A stretch of DNA of 64,000 nucleotides from Chionoecetes opilio (lineage: Eukaryota; Arthropoda; Malacostraca; Decapoda; Majidae), in NCBI GenBank assembly GCA_016584305.1, contig JACEEZ010016532.1, forward strand, positions 1-64,000, written 5' to 3'. Under the pieces are notes generated by a model. It did no database searches and was not told the origin of the DNA. It saw only the letters and a list, made by a program, of their open reading frames with translations. Positions 10,070 to 21,236 of this stretch are shown piece by piece. The translations under genes were made by a program, and so were the position numbers. Each line of letters opens with the position of its first letter. Positions within the stretch are counted from its first letter, which is position 1.

Positions 10070-12870
10070 TAAAATGGGCTAGAGTCAACATTAACAGAAG
10101 TAACGATTACCTGAGAGCCAAGAACCAGACATATTAGGTCTAGTAGAAACAAAGCTGAGTGATTCTGAGGATGTGCCAGTTGGGGAGGGTCAATATAATG
10201 TATGGAGGAGAAACAGAAACCAGAAAAAGGGAGGTGGTGTAATGGTGTTTAACAAGGAAGGATGTGTAGTAGGAAATGTGGAGAAAGGAGAAGAATGGCC
10301 GAGGTGTTGAAGGTAGAGTTGGTGATGAAAAAAGGAAGAATAGAGACTTAGTAATCGTATACGTTCCACCTAAGACAAATTCCTGGGGAGAGAGGAGTAC
10401 GGAGACATGATAAGAGACACAGGCAAATGTTTAAAAAATAACGATGGAAAATAGTGAGAACATAATTTGATGGGAGATTTTAACTGCAAAGAAGTTTGCT
10501 GGAAGAATGGTATACTGAAGGAGGAGAAAACTCATGGGGTGGTATATTGTTGGATTTGGTAATGAATAACATCATGACTCAGTGGATTAAAGAGAACACA
10601 AGATTCAGAGGTAGCGAAGAACCATCAAGACTAGACCTACTATTGACGAAAGAACTGGAAGTAATTAGTAAAGTGAATTATCAGTGCCCACTTGGAAAGA
10701 GCGACCATGTACTTATTGAATTTGAAATAAATGATAGCAAAAAGGAGGGAGAAAAAGAAGAACATAAAAAAGGAAGATACAATTATGGAAAAGCAGACTT
10801 TGACGGATTAAGAACATTCTTCGGAGAGACAGACTGGAGTAATTTCCATGCAGCAACGAGTACCCAGAAAAAATGGGATGAGTTCATCCAAATTGACACC
10901 GAAGGAATAAATAGTTATGTTCCAAGGATAGTTATCAGAGAAAAGAAAAAAAATGAATGGTTTAACAGAAAATGTGAATTAGCAAGACTAGAAAGAGAAA
11001 AAACATGGAATAGTTGGAGGAAAAAAGGTGGCAGCAACCTTTGGGAGAAGTACAAAACAACTAGAAATGAATATGTAAGAATCCGAAGAGAAGAAGGAAG
11101 TAACTATGAGAGGAATATAATAGAAAAATGTAAGAATGAACCGAAACTTTTCTCTAGATATATTAATGGAAAAATGAAGAACAAGGAAGGAATAGATAAG
11201 CTGAAGCTAGAAGGCATAGTGTATGAAGATGCATTACAACAGGCCGAGGTGATGAATAAGTGCTTACAGACTGTATTTACAAGAGAAAGTGAATTTAAAA
11301 CGAAAAATATAATAGCAAAAGAAAATATAATGGAAGACATAAAAGTAGACGTAATAGAAGTAAAAAGGCTAATGGAAAGTCAAGATGTGAGAAAAGCCCC
11401 GGGTCCAGATGGAGTGTCGAACTGGATAATGAAAGAGTGCAGTAACCAACTAGCAGGAAAATTACATAGTGTAATTGAGAGTTCACTCAAGGAGAGCAGA
11501 GTCCCGCTTGATTGGAAATGAGCAAATATTGTGCCAATTCACAAAGGAGGTGACAAAGAAGAACCACTAAATTACAGGCTAGTATCATTAACAAGTGTAG
11601 TGGCAAAAATGTGTGAAAAAATTGTGAAGGACAGATGGTTGAAATATTTGGAAGAGACAAACCCACTTGCAGGTGGCCAGTTTGGATTTAGAGGAGGAAT
11701 GTCATGTACAACAAATCTATTGAGCCTTTACTCGAGAGTGATCGATGTGACACAGGAAAGAGAAGGGTGGGTCGATTGCATTTACTTGGACCTAAAGAAG
11801 GCATTTGACAAGGTACCTCATAAGAGACTGCTCTGGAAGCTAGAACATGTAGGAGGATTGAAGGGTGGTTTGCTGAAGTGGATGGAAGACTTTTTGAGCA
11901 ACAGAGAGATGAGACCAGTAATAAAAGATTAAAAGTCAGAATGGTGCAGTGTGATAAGTGGAGTTCCTCAAGGATCAGTATTGGCCCCAGTGATGTTCTT
12001 GGTCTATGTAAATGATATGGCAGAAGGAGTAAACAGTTATATGAGTTTATTCGCTGATGATGCTAAATTACTAAGAAAAGTAGAAAATAAAGAGGACTGT
12101 GAGGATTTACAAAAGGATCTAGATAAGATTTTCAGATGGAGTCACCTATGGAAAATGGAGTTTAATGCCAAAAAGTGTAGTGATGGAAATGGGCAGTAGC
12201 AAAAAGAGACAGAGAGGAAAGTATTCGATGGGAAACGAATGGATAATCAAAACAAAGGTCGAAAAATATCTGGGAGTATTGATTAAGGACAATTTGTCAC
12301 CAGAGAAGCATATAAACAAGATCACAGGAGATACATACCAGTTGCTGAGGAATATAAGAATGGCATTCAAATATCTGGATGAAAAGATGATCAAGAAATT
12401 GATAACACCTCTGATTCGACCAAGGTTGGAATATGCAGCAGTGATTTGGTCACCACATAAAAAGAAGGATATAAGGAAGATTGAGAGACTACAAAGAGCA
12501 GCCACAAAAATGGCTCCAAGCCTGAGAGATTTAACATGAAAAAAGACTTTCAAGACTAAAACTCCCAACACTTGAGAAAAGAAGAGAAAGGGGAGATTTT
12601 ATAGCAGTGTATAGAGCATCAATGGGTCTGGAAAAAATTGATAGAAATTATCTGTTTGTGTGGGACGACAGAAGTACAAGAGGTCATGAGAAGAAATTGA
12701 AAAGGACAACATGCAAGAGGGATATAAAAAAAATACAGCTTCCCGTATACGAAGCTAGAAGCCTGGAACAACCTTGATGCAAAAGTGATTAATGCAAGAA
12801 GTATTCAGGACTTCAAAGGCAAACTGGATAATAGTAGATTTGGAGACGGGACAGTACGAGCATAGCTCTT
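10070..12870 (+). pseudogene. LINE ORF2: endonuclease and reverse transcriptase, broken
   Basis: The endonuclease domain is spread over several frames from about 10080. It shows ETKL near 10148, GDFN at 10473-10484 and SDH near 10700, the catalytic landmarks of APE-type nucleases. The 341-residue open stretch 10496-11521 covers the end of the endonuclease, a linker and the KAPGPDG motif. After a stop at 11519 the reverse transcriptase continues (11531-11932) with FGFR and YLDLKKAFDKVPH. After another stop come SGVPQGSVL near 11957 and the catalytic FADD near 12050. The C-terminal part reaches the tail in damaged frames. The protein would nick DNA and reverse-transcribe the element RNA at the nick. 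Confidence 0.85.
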
Positions 12871-13420
12871 TTCCTGTATGTTACAACTAGGTAAAGGTAA
12901 ATACACACGGTGGTTTGCTGAAGTGGATGGAAGACTTTTTAAGCAACAGAGAAATGAGAACAGTAATAAAAGATCAGAAGTCAGAATGGTGCAGTGTGAT
13001 AAGTGGAGTTCCTCAAGGATCAGTATTGGACCCAGTGATGTTCTTGGTCTATGTAAATGATATGACAGAGGGAGTGAACAGTTATATGAGTTTATTCGCT
13101 GATGATGCTAAATTACTAAGAAAAGTAGAATGTAAAGAGGACTGTGAGGATTTACAAAAGGATCTAGATAAGATTTTCAGATGGAGTCAATTGTGTGAAA
13201 TGGAGTTTAATGCTAAAAAGTGTAAAATGATGGAAATGGGCAGTAGCAAAAAGAGACAGAGAGGAAAGTATTCGATGGGAAATGGATGGATAATCAAAAC
13301 AAAGGTCGAAAAAGATCTGGGAATATGGATTACGGATAATTTGTCACCTGAGAAGCATCTAAACAAGATCACAGGAGATACATATCAGGTGCTGAGGAAT
13401 ATAAGAATGGCATTCAAATA

Positions 13421-14105
13421 CAGGGAGGTCCCGAAGATACGAGCAGTTAGGTTCCACCTGGCATACTCGTAAAGCGAAATCTCGTATAACGAAACACATA
13501 ACTAATGGTAAAATATAGGTTTGGTTCCAGGACCCGATCAAAAAAAAAAAAAAAAATTCTGTAGAAAAAGCATTCTGAAAGAGAAAATAGCACACAAAAT
13601 AACATAGCTGCACATTAATTAAACATAAAACATGCATAACAAGCAAAAATGACGTTGTAATGTAGGGGATGCTGCGTGATAAAAGAGAAGGTAGTGTAGC
13701 GGTCCCAAGGTTGGGGCCGCACATCTGCTAATTACCCCTAAAGGTCAGGCCGCGCCATATGCTTAATTACCCTTCAGGTCACGCCTTGCTAGGGGTGACC
13801 TGACTGCAGTCCAAGGTTGGGGCCGCAGACCTGCTAATTAACCCTAAATGTCAGGCCGCGCCATATGCTTAATTACCCTTCAGGTCACGGCTTGCTAGGG
13901 GTGACCTCACTGGGGTCAACCAAATCCCCCTTCATCCAGCCCGCGAGTGGTAGGGCGCGCATTTTGAACTTGATAATTTTACTCACCCGTTTGAATGTCA
14001 TATCATTGGATTTTCGATCTCGTATATTGAAAATAGACCCTAATTTACGCATCTCGTATCATCGGATTCTCGTATACTGATTGCTCGTATAACGGGACCT
14101 CCCTG
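13421..14105. mobile_element. TIR element, CAGGGAGG family, copy 1, inserted in the LINE
   Basis: The element starts CAGGGAGGTCCCG and ends CGGGACCTCCCTG, with TA on both sides (13419-13420 and 14106-14107). The uninterrupted LINE near 12376 reads AAATATCTGGATGA, and here it is split as AAATA...TATCTGGATGA, so the insertion and TA duplication are exact. A CAG terminus with a TA duplication suggests pogo/Tigger ancestry. There is no transposase. A 115-bp tandem repeat lies inside. Other copies are at 44839-45672, 47273-48772 and 62763-63705. Confidence 0.92.
13695..13920. repeat. 115-bp tandem repeat inside the CAGGGAGG element
   Basis: Two units begin CCAAGGTTGGGGCCGCA (about 13706 and 13811) and contain CATATGCTTAATTACCCTTC and GCTAGGGGTGACCT. 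Related units appear at 47420-47650 and, diverged, at 63340-63540 in other family members. Confidence 0.8.
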
Positions 14106-14640
14106 TATCTGGATGAAGAGATGATTAAGAAATTGATAACATCTTTGATTCGACCAAGGTTGGAATATGCGGCAGTGATTTGGTCACCACATAAAAAGAA
14201 GGATATAAGGAAGGAAGATTGAGAGAATACAAAGAGCAGACACAAAAATGGCTCCAAGCCTGAGAGATTTACCATATGAGGAAAGACTTTCAAGACTGAA
14301 ACTCCTAACTCTTGAGAAAAGAAGAAAGGGGAGATTTTATAGCAGTGTATAGAGCATCAATGGGTCTGGAAAAAATTGATAGAGAAGATCTGTTTGTGTG
14401 GGACGATAGAAGTACATGAGGTCATGAGAAGAAATTGAAAAGGACAACATGCAAGAAGGATATAAAAAATACAGCTACCCATATAGAAGCATAGAAGCCT
14501 GGAATAGCCTTGATGCAAAAGTGATTAATGCAAGAAGTATTCAGGACTTCAAAGGCAAGCTGGATAATAGTAGATTTGGAGATGGGACAGTACGAGCATA
14601 GCTCTTTTCCTGTATGTTACAGCTAGGTAAATACACACAC

Positions 14641-14830
14641 ACAGCCCTCATAGAAATGTAGAAGTTTGGAATGGACTAAATGAGGAGGTGATATCAGCAC
14701 ATAATGTGCACCAATGAAAGAAAGACTGGATAAATGTAGATACGGAGACGGGACCACACGAGTGTAGCTCAGGCCCTGTAAAACACAACTAGGTAAATAC
14801 AACTAGGTAAATACACATACACACACAAAC
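14641..14830 (+). mobile_element. Third LINE 3' end, diverged
   Basis: This short fragment resembles the last 150 bp of the same LINE group: TGGAATGGACTAAATG, then GGAGACGGGACCACACGAGTGTAGCTC, then two AACTAGGTAAATAC units and ACACATACACACAC. It abuts the (AC) tail of the preceding copy, making three elements in a row. Confidence 0.7.
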
Positions 14831-15149
14831 ACCACACTCCTCCCTGATCCAAGTGTGTAAAAAAATCAAGCCACTGGTCAATGCCTTTCATGGACAATCT
14901 GGAGAGGAGGCTGGTGCTGGTGTCACCTCTCCCAACAGTTTTCCCGGGACGATGAAGCAATTTGCCTTTGCTGTCCACAGCTGAAACTGCGTACATTGCT
15001 GCTCTCTCTGCAGCGTATGCTTGCATCCAGTCAGGCAGTCATGAGCGTAGTGTTCGGTTGGTTGCAGACTAGACAGCACAGCAGTCGAAGCTGGAGGTGC
15101 CCTGTGTGGTTGCTGACTGAAGCCGACAGTTCATGTTGTTGCCCTGGTG
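14831..15149. other. No assigned gene
   Basis: Open frames exist on both strands (for example 85 residues on the minus strand, 14769-15026), but I recognise none of them. It lies between the LINE 3' ends and the next LINE fragment and may be an unrecognised part of the latter. Confidence 0.4.
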
Positions 15150-15840
15150 CCAAAGTTTTCCTCCACGATGACGGCTCCTACTCCACTACCGAACACTCCA
15201 CAGGGAAACCTTCCCACTTGTATATTTTGCTCTATTTTCTTGCCTGTTACCATCATTTTTCGTTTTGGACATATTCACCTTGAAACCTCTTCTCGCCATT
15301 GCTTGCTTCCAATCTATAAATCTCCTCTGAACTTCCTCCTTTGTCTCGGCTGTCAAGACTAAATCATCTGCATATAGCAGCTCTCAGGATCTCTGTTCTG
15401 CACTCCTTTGTGGCCTCTTCCTCACTACCACAAACCAAGAGGACTGAGAATTGAGCCTAGATGCACCCCCACTCCTATCTCAAAGGCATCTGATGTTCCT
15501 CTAGCTACTCTCATCCTTGATCTCGACCCTTCATAGAGTGCCATTCCAACCTTACAAGCCTCTCCGGTAACTTTTGTCTTCGTAATGCCCATCTAATTGT
15601 TCTTCTTGGAATCCGTCAAATGCCTTTTTCAGATCCACAAACACATGATACAGCCTATTCTTCTTCTCCTTATATTTCTCCTGCAGATATCTTGTGATAA
15701 AGATTGCATCGGTAGTTGACTTTCCAGCCAGAAAGCCAAATTGGCAGTCCATCGATCTTGCTGATTTTCTTAAGCCTTTCAGTCAACACCCTCTCCCAAA
15801 TCTTCAAACCATGTTCTAAACAGCCTCAAACCTCGATACC
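15150..15840 (-). pseudogene. RTE-like reverse transcriptase fragment, family B
   Basis: The minus strand encodes QFGFLAGKSTTDAIF and HVFVDLKKAFD, followed in broken frames by the palm and thumb of a LINE reverse transcriptase of the endonuclease-reverse transcriptase (RTE-like) type. The sequence matches pieces at 23541-23830, 26608-26771 and 27906-28043, which helps join those into one interrupted element. The 5' and 3' ends are missing. Confidence 0.75.
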
Positions 15841-16540
15841 CACCACTTGAATTTGTATGGTATTAATTTTTCTTTCTCCTTAGCCGTAATTTTATATTAG
15901 AGTATATATTTTCTTCAGCTTTTCTTTTTCAAATTCCATCAGTTTTTTTTACTGCATTTTTTTTTCCAGTCGCCTAGGTCGGAGGGAGTGGGTAGGTGAG
16001 GAGGAGCCTTCATTTTTGCCTTTTGCCAGATTTTTCTCTAGTCTTTAACTTCTAATATACTATAGGAGTAGCTGTGTGTCTGTCTGTGTGTGTGTGTGTC
16101 TGTTTTGGGTAGCCGAAACTGAAATTCATTTGATGAGAGTAGGCTAAAAAAATCGCAAATAAATCGTAGGTGGTAAGCGGCTTGGTCCCATGTCGATTGA
16201 ATCATTTTGAAGGGGGTTTTTGGCTAAAAACACTTTTAGGAGTATTAGATTACAGGAAAAACTCTGCGGTAACGTCTTGCCGTATTCCACAAACTCAGTA
16301 GACTCATGGACTTAACGTTTGTGTGATGTGTGTGTGGGGTTTGGGAAACACACGAACACAAAGGGTTGGAATCACACGGAACGTGGTCTACCCCGAGGCA
16401 CTTTGACCAGTGACCAACGACAGCAACACGATTGGAGTTTGCAATCACATGTTGTAAAGTCAAATTATCGATCCGTAAGTCCTAACGTCAGTGGTAGGTA
16501 AATTATTGGAATCTATTATTGCAAAAAACATTAGAGAGCA
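15841..16540. other. No gene recognised; short GT tract
   Basis: AT-rich sequence with a small (GT)n run near 16080-16098. No ORF shows family resemblance. Confidence 0.5.
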
Positions 16541-17830
16541 CTAGAAAAACAGTTTGATCAATGATTCACAACATGGATTCACCAAGGGTAGGTCATGTCT
16601 CACTAATTTATTGAGTTTTTATAGGAAAGTTTATGAGATGGCAGATAATGATAAGGATTATGATATAATACGTATACCTGGACTTTAGTAAGGCATTCGA
16701 CAAAGTACCAAACGAGCGACTCTTAAATAAAGGGTTAGGGCTCATGGAATAGATGGGAAGGTTCTTCGTTAGATCAGAGCTTGGCTAAGTAATAGGCAAC
16801 AAAGGGTTACAATTAATGGTTCTAAATCTGAATGGGGACGGTGACAAGTGGAGTTCCACAAGGTCTGTTTTGGGTCCATTACTATTTTTTATTTACATCA
16901 ACGACTTGGATAGTGGGATTAGCAGTGATATCAGCAAGTTTGCTGATGATACTAAGGTAGGTGGATTATTGGATCACAGTCTGATGTAAACATATTGCAG
17001 GGAGACTTATATAAACTTAATGATGGGTATCAAGGGCAGATGGAATTTAATATTGATAAGGGGCAGCGTTATGAATTTTTTGGGTAAAAAAAACCCTGGT
17101 AATAGATACACCATACGCAATGTATCGCTGAAAAGATCAGAAGGTGAAAAAGATCTCGGAGTGAGGGTGAGCCCAGACCTCCGACTTAGGAAACAATGTA
17201 TTGAAGCTAGAAATAGAGCTAATAGAGCGTTAGGATTCATTACCAGAAGTGTTAAAAGTAGAAGTGCAGAAGTTATTCTAAAGCTTTATCTGGGCTCTAG
17301 TCAGGCCTCACCTAGACTTTTGCAGTTCAGTTTGGTCTCCATATTACAAGATGGATATAGCCTTGTTAGAATCAGTGCGAGAGAAGGATGACCAAAATGA
17401 TACAAGGGTGCGAAACTTTAGTTATGAGAAGAATTGAAGTTATTAAAGTTACACTCACTCGAGAGATGCAGAGTAAAGGGGCGATCTGATAGAAGTTTTT
17501 AAGTGGATAAGGATCTAATAAAGAGAGGTAGGAAAAGTTCTTACGGCTATTAACCAGGGTAAAACAAGAAATAACGGATTCAAGCTGGAAGGGTGTAGAT
17601 TTAGAAAGGAAATAGGGAAAAACTGGTTCACAAATAGGGGGGTGAATGATTGGAATGGAATCAGTAGACAGGTAGTTAGTGTGGAGTCATTGAGGAGCTT
17701 AAAAGAGGGGCTGGATAGGGTTTAAAGGATGGGGATGGAAGGTGGATGTAGGTAGTGTTAGGTGACAGGAACTAAACCCCATTTTAGGCCTTGCGGCCTC
17801 TTGTAGCTTCCTTTTTTCTTATGTTCTTGT
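16540..17830 (+). mobile_element. CR1/L2-like LINE fragment, family C
   Basis: Broken frames encode a reverse transcriptase: a FTKGRSCLTNLLSF region near 16575, YLDFSKAFDKVPNERL near 16675, a degraded VPQG region near 16855, FADDTK near 16940, and a C-terminal piece (17020-17391) with EKDLGVRVSPDL and KSRSAEVILKLY. The 3' end carries TAGGCCTTGCGGCCTCTTGTAG and stops at CTTATGTTCTTGT (17830), which matches the 3' end of the minus-strand copy at 55013-55690. It is 5'-truncated and not active. Confidence 0.8.
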
Positions 17831-18086
17831 CTAATATATGCTACTACAGGTGCCATCACTAATCCGGTAATCAATATTCCGGTTCCCTCAGTTTTCCTGC
17901 ATGAATTTTGCGAGCGCAGTTTCAAATTTCCCGGATTGGCGCGCCACTGTTTTCGGGAGGCGCAGTTTGTTTAGATGGCGCTGTACCCAGAATCAGCTTT
18001 TATGCTCATGCTTCCGAAAAGCAAAGAGGCATTCCTTCTCATTTATTTGCCGTAATTGTTAAAATCTGCTGCTGTATAGCCCCCTC

Positions 18087-18225
18087 ATGAATTCGGCGAA
18101 TAAAAGAAGTGGCGTAAAACGCAAACATCGCTCGTTGTCGATCGCAGAGAAAGTTGAACTGTTTAAAAAAAATTGATAGTGGTGTGTCTGTGCGAAAATG
18201 TTTGTGAAATATACGGCATTTGGGT
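18087..18225 (+). pseudogene. Tigger transposase N-terminal DNA-binding fragment
   Basis: From the ATG at 18087 the frame reads MNSANKRSGVKRKHRSLSIA, then EKVELFKK. After a one-base shift it gives DSGVSVRKC. This is the start of the CENP-B/Psq-type helix-turn-helix found at the N-terminus of pogo/Tigger transposases, which binds the element's ends. The catalytic DDE domain is missing. Confidence 0.75.
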
Positions 18226-18308
18226 GATGAAGATGATGATCCTGACAGCCCATCTGCTATTTAACTTCTTTTCGAGGTACAGTAATTAATAAAAATTCTG
18301 TATAACTA

Positions 18309-19346
18309 CTGTATATGGCTGAAGATTATATGTATAAGACGACCTTTTAACCTTAAAAAATTTCCACGAAAATTGGGGTCCGTCTTATACGCCCAGTATA
18401 AAATGTGAACCTTAAATCCTGTGGTGTACGGGACGTTGTCCCGTACGAGTCGTCTTGTCTTGGTCGTGGTGGTCAAGCTCACCTCGCGCCACGACCACAA
18501 CAACACTTCGAGGTCAACAGCACGCCTGTGACGGCACCACAGGTTACAGCACGCCCGTGACGGCACCACAGGTCACCAGCACGCCCGTGACGGTACCACA
18601 GGTCACCAGCACGCCCGTGACAACACCACAGTGTCACCAGCACGCCCGTGACGGCACCACAGGTCACCAGCACGCCCGTGACGGTACCACAGGTCACCAG
18701 CACGCCCTGTGACGCACCACAGGTCACCAGCACGCCCGTGACGGCACCACAGGTCACCAGCACGCCCGTGACGGTACCACAGGTCACCAGCACGCCCATG
18801 ACGGCACCACAGGTCACCAGCACGCCCGTGACGGCACCACAGGTCACCAGCACGCCCGTGACGGCACCACAGGTCACGAGCACGCCCGTGACGGTACCAC
18901 AGGTCACCAGCACGCCCGTGATGGCACCACAGGTCACCAGCACGCCCGTGACGGCACCACAGGTCACCAGCATGCCCGTGACGGCACCACAGGTCACCAG
19001 CACGCCCGTGACAGCACCACAGGTCACCAGCACGCCCGTGACGGCAACCACAGGTCACCAGCACGCCCGTGACGGCACCACAGGTCACCAGCACGCCCGT
19101 GACGGCACCACAGGTCACCAGCACGCCCGTGACGGCACCAGGACATCCCCAGGACTCAGCGTGCTCAACCAAGGCATACATTTTAAGACCACCATATGTG
19201 CTGTTTGTACCTAACCTTGTATAAGCTGAGTGGTCTACCTTGGAGGGTAGTCTTATACGGCGAGTATAGCCCAAAACCTAAGTTTTTACTAGAAATTTTG
19301 GGGGTCGTCTTATACCCCGAGTCGTCTTATACTTAGCCATATACGG
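18309..19346. mobile_element. TIR element carrying a 30-bp minisatellite, nested in Tigger
   Basis: The ends read CTGTATATGGCT (18309) and AGCCATATACGG (to 19346), inverse to each other and flanked by TA (18307-18308 and 19347-19348). GTATAAGACGAC motifs lie just inside both ends. The element has no transposase, and more than half its length is a 30-bp minisatellite. It lies wholly inside the deleted Tigger at 17847-19549, so it inserted later. Confidence 0.82.
18536..19140. repeat. 30-bp minisatellite, about 20 units
   Basis: The unit is AGGTCACCAGCACGCCCGTG plus ACGGCACCAC, so two units fill exactly 60 bases. Units are nearly identical, with point differences (ACGG/ATGG/ACAG) and a few 1-bp indels. 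Because 30 is divisible by three, all frames stay open, giving a (TSTPVTAPQV)n frame on one strand and others on the opposite strand; these are not genes. GTCAC and GTGAC in each unit could pair as a 5-bp stem. Confidence 0.95.
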
Positions 19347-19551
19347 TATTTTATTTAAATGTTGAACATTAAAATTTCATTTGCTTTTCATTTGTGTTTA
19401 ATTTTCTTTCTTTAAAGAACTGTAGTCATTTTCTGTTACAATATATACAGCATATATAGAGTCAGGGGACAAAACATCAATAATCCTGAAATTTCGAAAA
19501 TCTGGCAGTCCTAAGGTCCTGTTGTTGCCGGATTAGTGATGGCAACCTGTA

Positions 19552-20557
19552 CTACAAACATCAATACATGGGTCCGAAGGGCCCACAGCACTTGTGTAGT
19601 AACTATAGTGGTAGAAAGTAGTCAACACAGGCAGCCTGGGCAGACATTCAGAGAGAAGTTAAGGGCACGGTGCTTAGCTTAACTAACTTCCTCTATTTCT
19701 ACACCCTGGAGCTCGCGGGGATTCTGGTACGAGATATGGCAGTGGCGCTACGGTGTCACTATGGGTGATCTTTTCCGCTTGATAATCTCTCTATTCGTAA
19801 CTGGTCTTCCTGCCATTTGGGGTAAGCAACCAACCCGGGAGGCGGGTCACAAACCCCGGCTAACACCCGGTACCCATCACGGCTGGATGGACAGGGCTTG
19901 GATTTTATTAAGGAAAAGGGAGCCATTATACCTTCAGTCTGATGCGGAGCCGTGCGCGTGGTGGTTAGTGGCAGCTACCCGCCGGTTGTGGTGGGGAGAG
20001 GTGGTCTCGGTGAGGTGCCGCCGTTCACCACTCGGCCCATCACCCCAAAATAAACTCACCACGAGTGTAGGAGATTGTTTTATGGCCTAATTTCATTTGT
20101 ATACTTGCCCTGTTCAGTTCTTGAGTCAGAAAACATCATATATACTCCATTTATGAGTATTTTTATGTATATTGCGTGCTCTACGCCACCCCCTACCGTG
20201 GTCGCTATGTTTTGACAGCTTAACGTCTTTAAGTATACGTCATCAATGTGTCCGCAGAATGCCAGAACAGCTGATGGATGTCGCTAGGTCGTGAAGCATG
20301 ACGTTAGCCTCTCTGAATGTAGCCCCTGTTTGGCCAAGTAGGCTGTTGTGTCTGTTCTTCCTTGCATTATTTTGTATATATTTTTAATCTCTCCTCTTTT
20401 TTATAGTAACATTCTTTATGGCTACCTACTCTACCTTGTCCCATATTTTATGCATCCTAGTTATCATAATGACATACTCATTATCTCTTGCTATTTTTAA
20501 TTCATCCTCCCTCGTGAAGAATCTAGCAAGCAAGCTGGTTTCTGTTAACATCATGTG
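19552..20557. other. No gene recognised
   Basis: Mixed-composition sequence with one 109-residue open frame (19761-20090) that I do not recognise. No exon with good splice borders stood out. Confidence 0.4.
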
Positions 20558-20558
20558 T

Positions 20559-20637
<79 letters not shown>
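20558..20637. repeat. (GA)n microsatellite
   Basis: About 40 uninterrupted GA units followed by (TA)n at 20640-20656. Confidence 0.98.
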
Positions 20638-20640
<3 letters not shown>

Positions 20641-21023
20641 TATATATATATATATAATTGCAGCCTTCAATTAACAGTAAAAGCTTGTGAGAAATGGTGC
20701 TTTATTGTGAGCCAAAGTTATTGAATGTATAATATTGAATAGCTAAGAAAGCATTAGGTAGATATAAGTGTCAGAATTTAATTTTTTCCAATTCATATTC
20801 ACACATTAGATGACTTGAACTATTCTTGAAGTTACCAGTAAAACATTAATCTAGATATGTATGGTTACACTACAATGAAATTTTTTTCTTCTAAAACTAC
20901 CATAGCTAAAAAGAGGATCTCTTGCATGCAATGTAATATTACTATTATACCAGCTCTCAGAACTGGATGAGTTTAACCTGGATTTTCCGTTTCTGCGTTT
21001 TCTTAATTGCACTGATATTCCAG

Positions 21024-21217
21024 GTGGTGACAAATGAGGTGTATAAGCTATTGGAAACTGAATGCAGGCTGAAGAGAGCTCCTGTGCCTCACAATGCAGT
21101 AGAGAAGGACAATAGCACCTTTATATTTCTCTCGGATGATGCACTAAGCAATCCTGACAAGTTGCTGGTGTTGATCCATGGAAGTGGTGTTGTGAGAGCT
21201 GGTCAGTGGAGTCGAAG
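21024..21217 (+). CDS. ARB2A: ARB2A/FAM172A homologue, internal exon
   Basis: This 194-bp exon follows a TTCCAG acceptor (to 21023) and ends at a consensus donor GTAAGT (21218-21223). It reads VVTNEVYKLLETECRLKR, then FIFLSDDALSNPDKLLVLIH and GSGVVRAGQWSR. This is the Arb2-domain signature of FAM172A/ARB2A, whose animal members share the near-invariant NPDKLLVLIHGSGVVRAGQW stretch. Family knowledge links ARB2A to nuclear Argonaute-associated control of splicing and yeast/plant relatives to heterochromatin. The exon ends in phase 2, matching the next exon. A longer open frame begins at 20967, but its first 19 residues are intron. Confidence 0.88.
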
Positions 21218-21236
21218 GTAAGTATGATGAGGCAGA

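Larger units (their letters stand above)
9030..12900 (+). mobile_element. Two-ORF non-LTR retrotransposon (CR1/Jockey-like), near full length
   Basis: A coiled-coil ORF1 is followed by an ORF2 with an APE-type endonuclease and then a reverse transcriptase. The 3' end is short and finishes with ACAACTAGGTAAAGGTAAATACACAC, with no poly(A) tail. The 5' border lies next to an (AC)n tract. Several frameshifts and two in-frame stops break ORF2, so this copy is not active as given; some breaks may be sequencing errors. Truncated relatives lie at 12903-14640 and 24389-25210. I place it in the CR1/Jockey group by the form of the reverse transcriptase, not by a tree. Confidence 0.85.
12903..14640 (+). 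mobile_element. 5'-truncated copy of the same LINE, head to tail with the first
   Basis: The match begins at 12905 with GGTGGTTTGCTGAAGTGGATGG, equivalent to 11865 in the first copy, right after the first copy's TAAATACACAC tail. It keeps SGVPQGSVL and FADD, is interrupted by a TIR element at 13421-14105, and resumes to end in AGCTAGGTAAATACACACACACA near 14640. Head-to-tail placement at the tail suggests insertion into the repeat left by the first element. Confidence 0.85.
17847..19549 (+). mobile_element. Deleted Tigger/pogo element
   Basis: The left end CAGGTGCCATCACTAATCCGG (17847) and the right end CCGGATTAGTGATGGCAACCTG (to 19549) are inverse copies differing by one base, with TA outside each end (17845-17846 and 19550-19551). 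The left part encodes the start of a Tigger-type transposase. The rest of the transposase is gone, and a second TIR element has inserted at 18309-19346. Autonomous Tigger elements are about 2.5 kb, so this is an internally deleted derivative. Confidence 0.9.

Noticed and set aside
10496..11521. A 341-residue host gene
   Set aside because: It contains LINE endonuclease and reverse-transcriptase motifs and continues in the following broken frames.
18536..19140. CRISPR-like array with 30-bp repeats
   Set aside because: Repeats are directly adjacent with no unique spacers and there are no cas genes. It is a minisatellite inside a transposon in a eukaryote.
18455..19274. Long open frames (188-223 residues) on both strands, threonine/proline- or valine/glycine-rich
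   Set aside because: They exist only because the 30-bp repeat unit is divisible by three and has no stops. There is no start context or non-repeat domain.
20967..21023. Hydrophobic start (MSLTWIFRFCVFLIALIFQ) as an ARB2A signal peptide
   Set aside because: It lies upstream of a good AG acceptor and matches nothing in the family; intron read-through is more likely.
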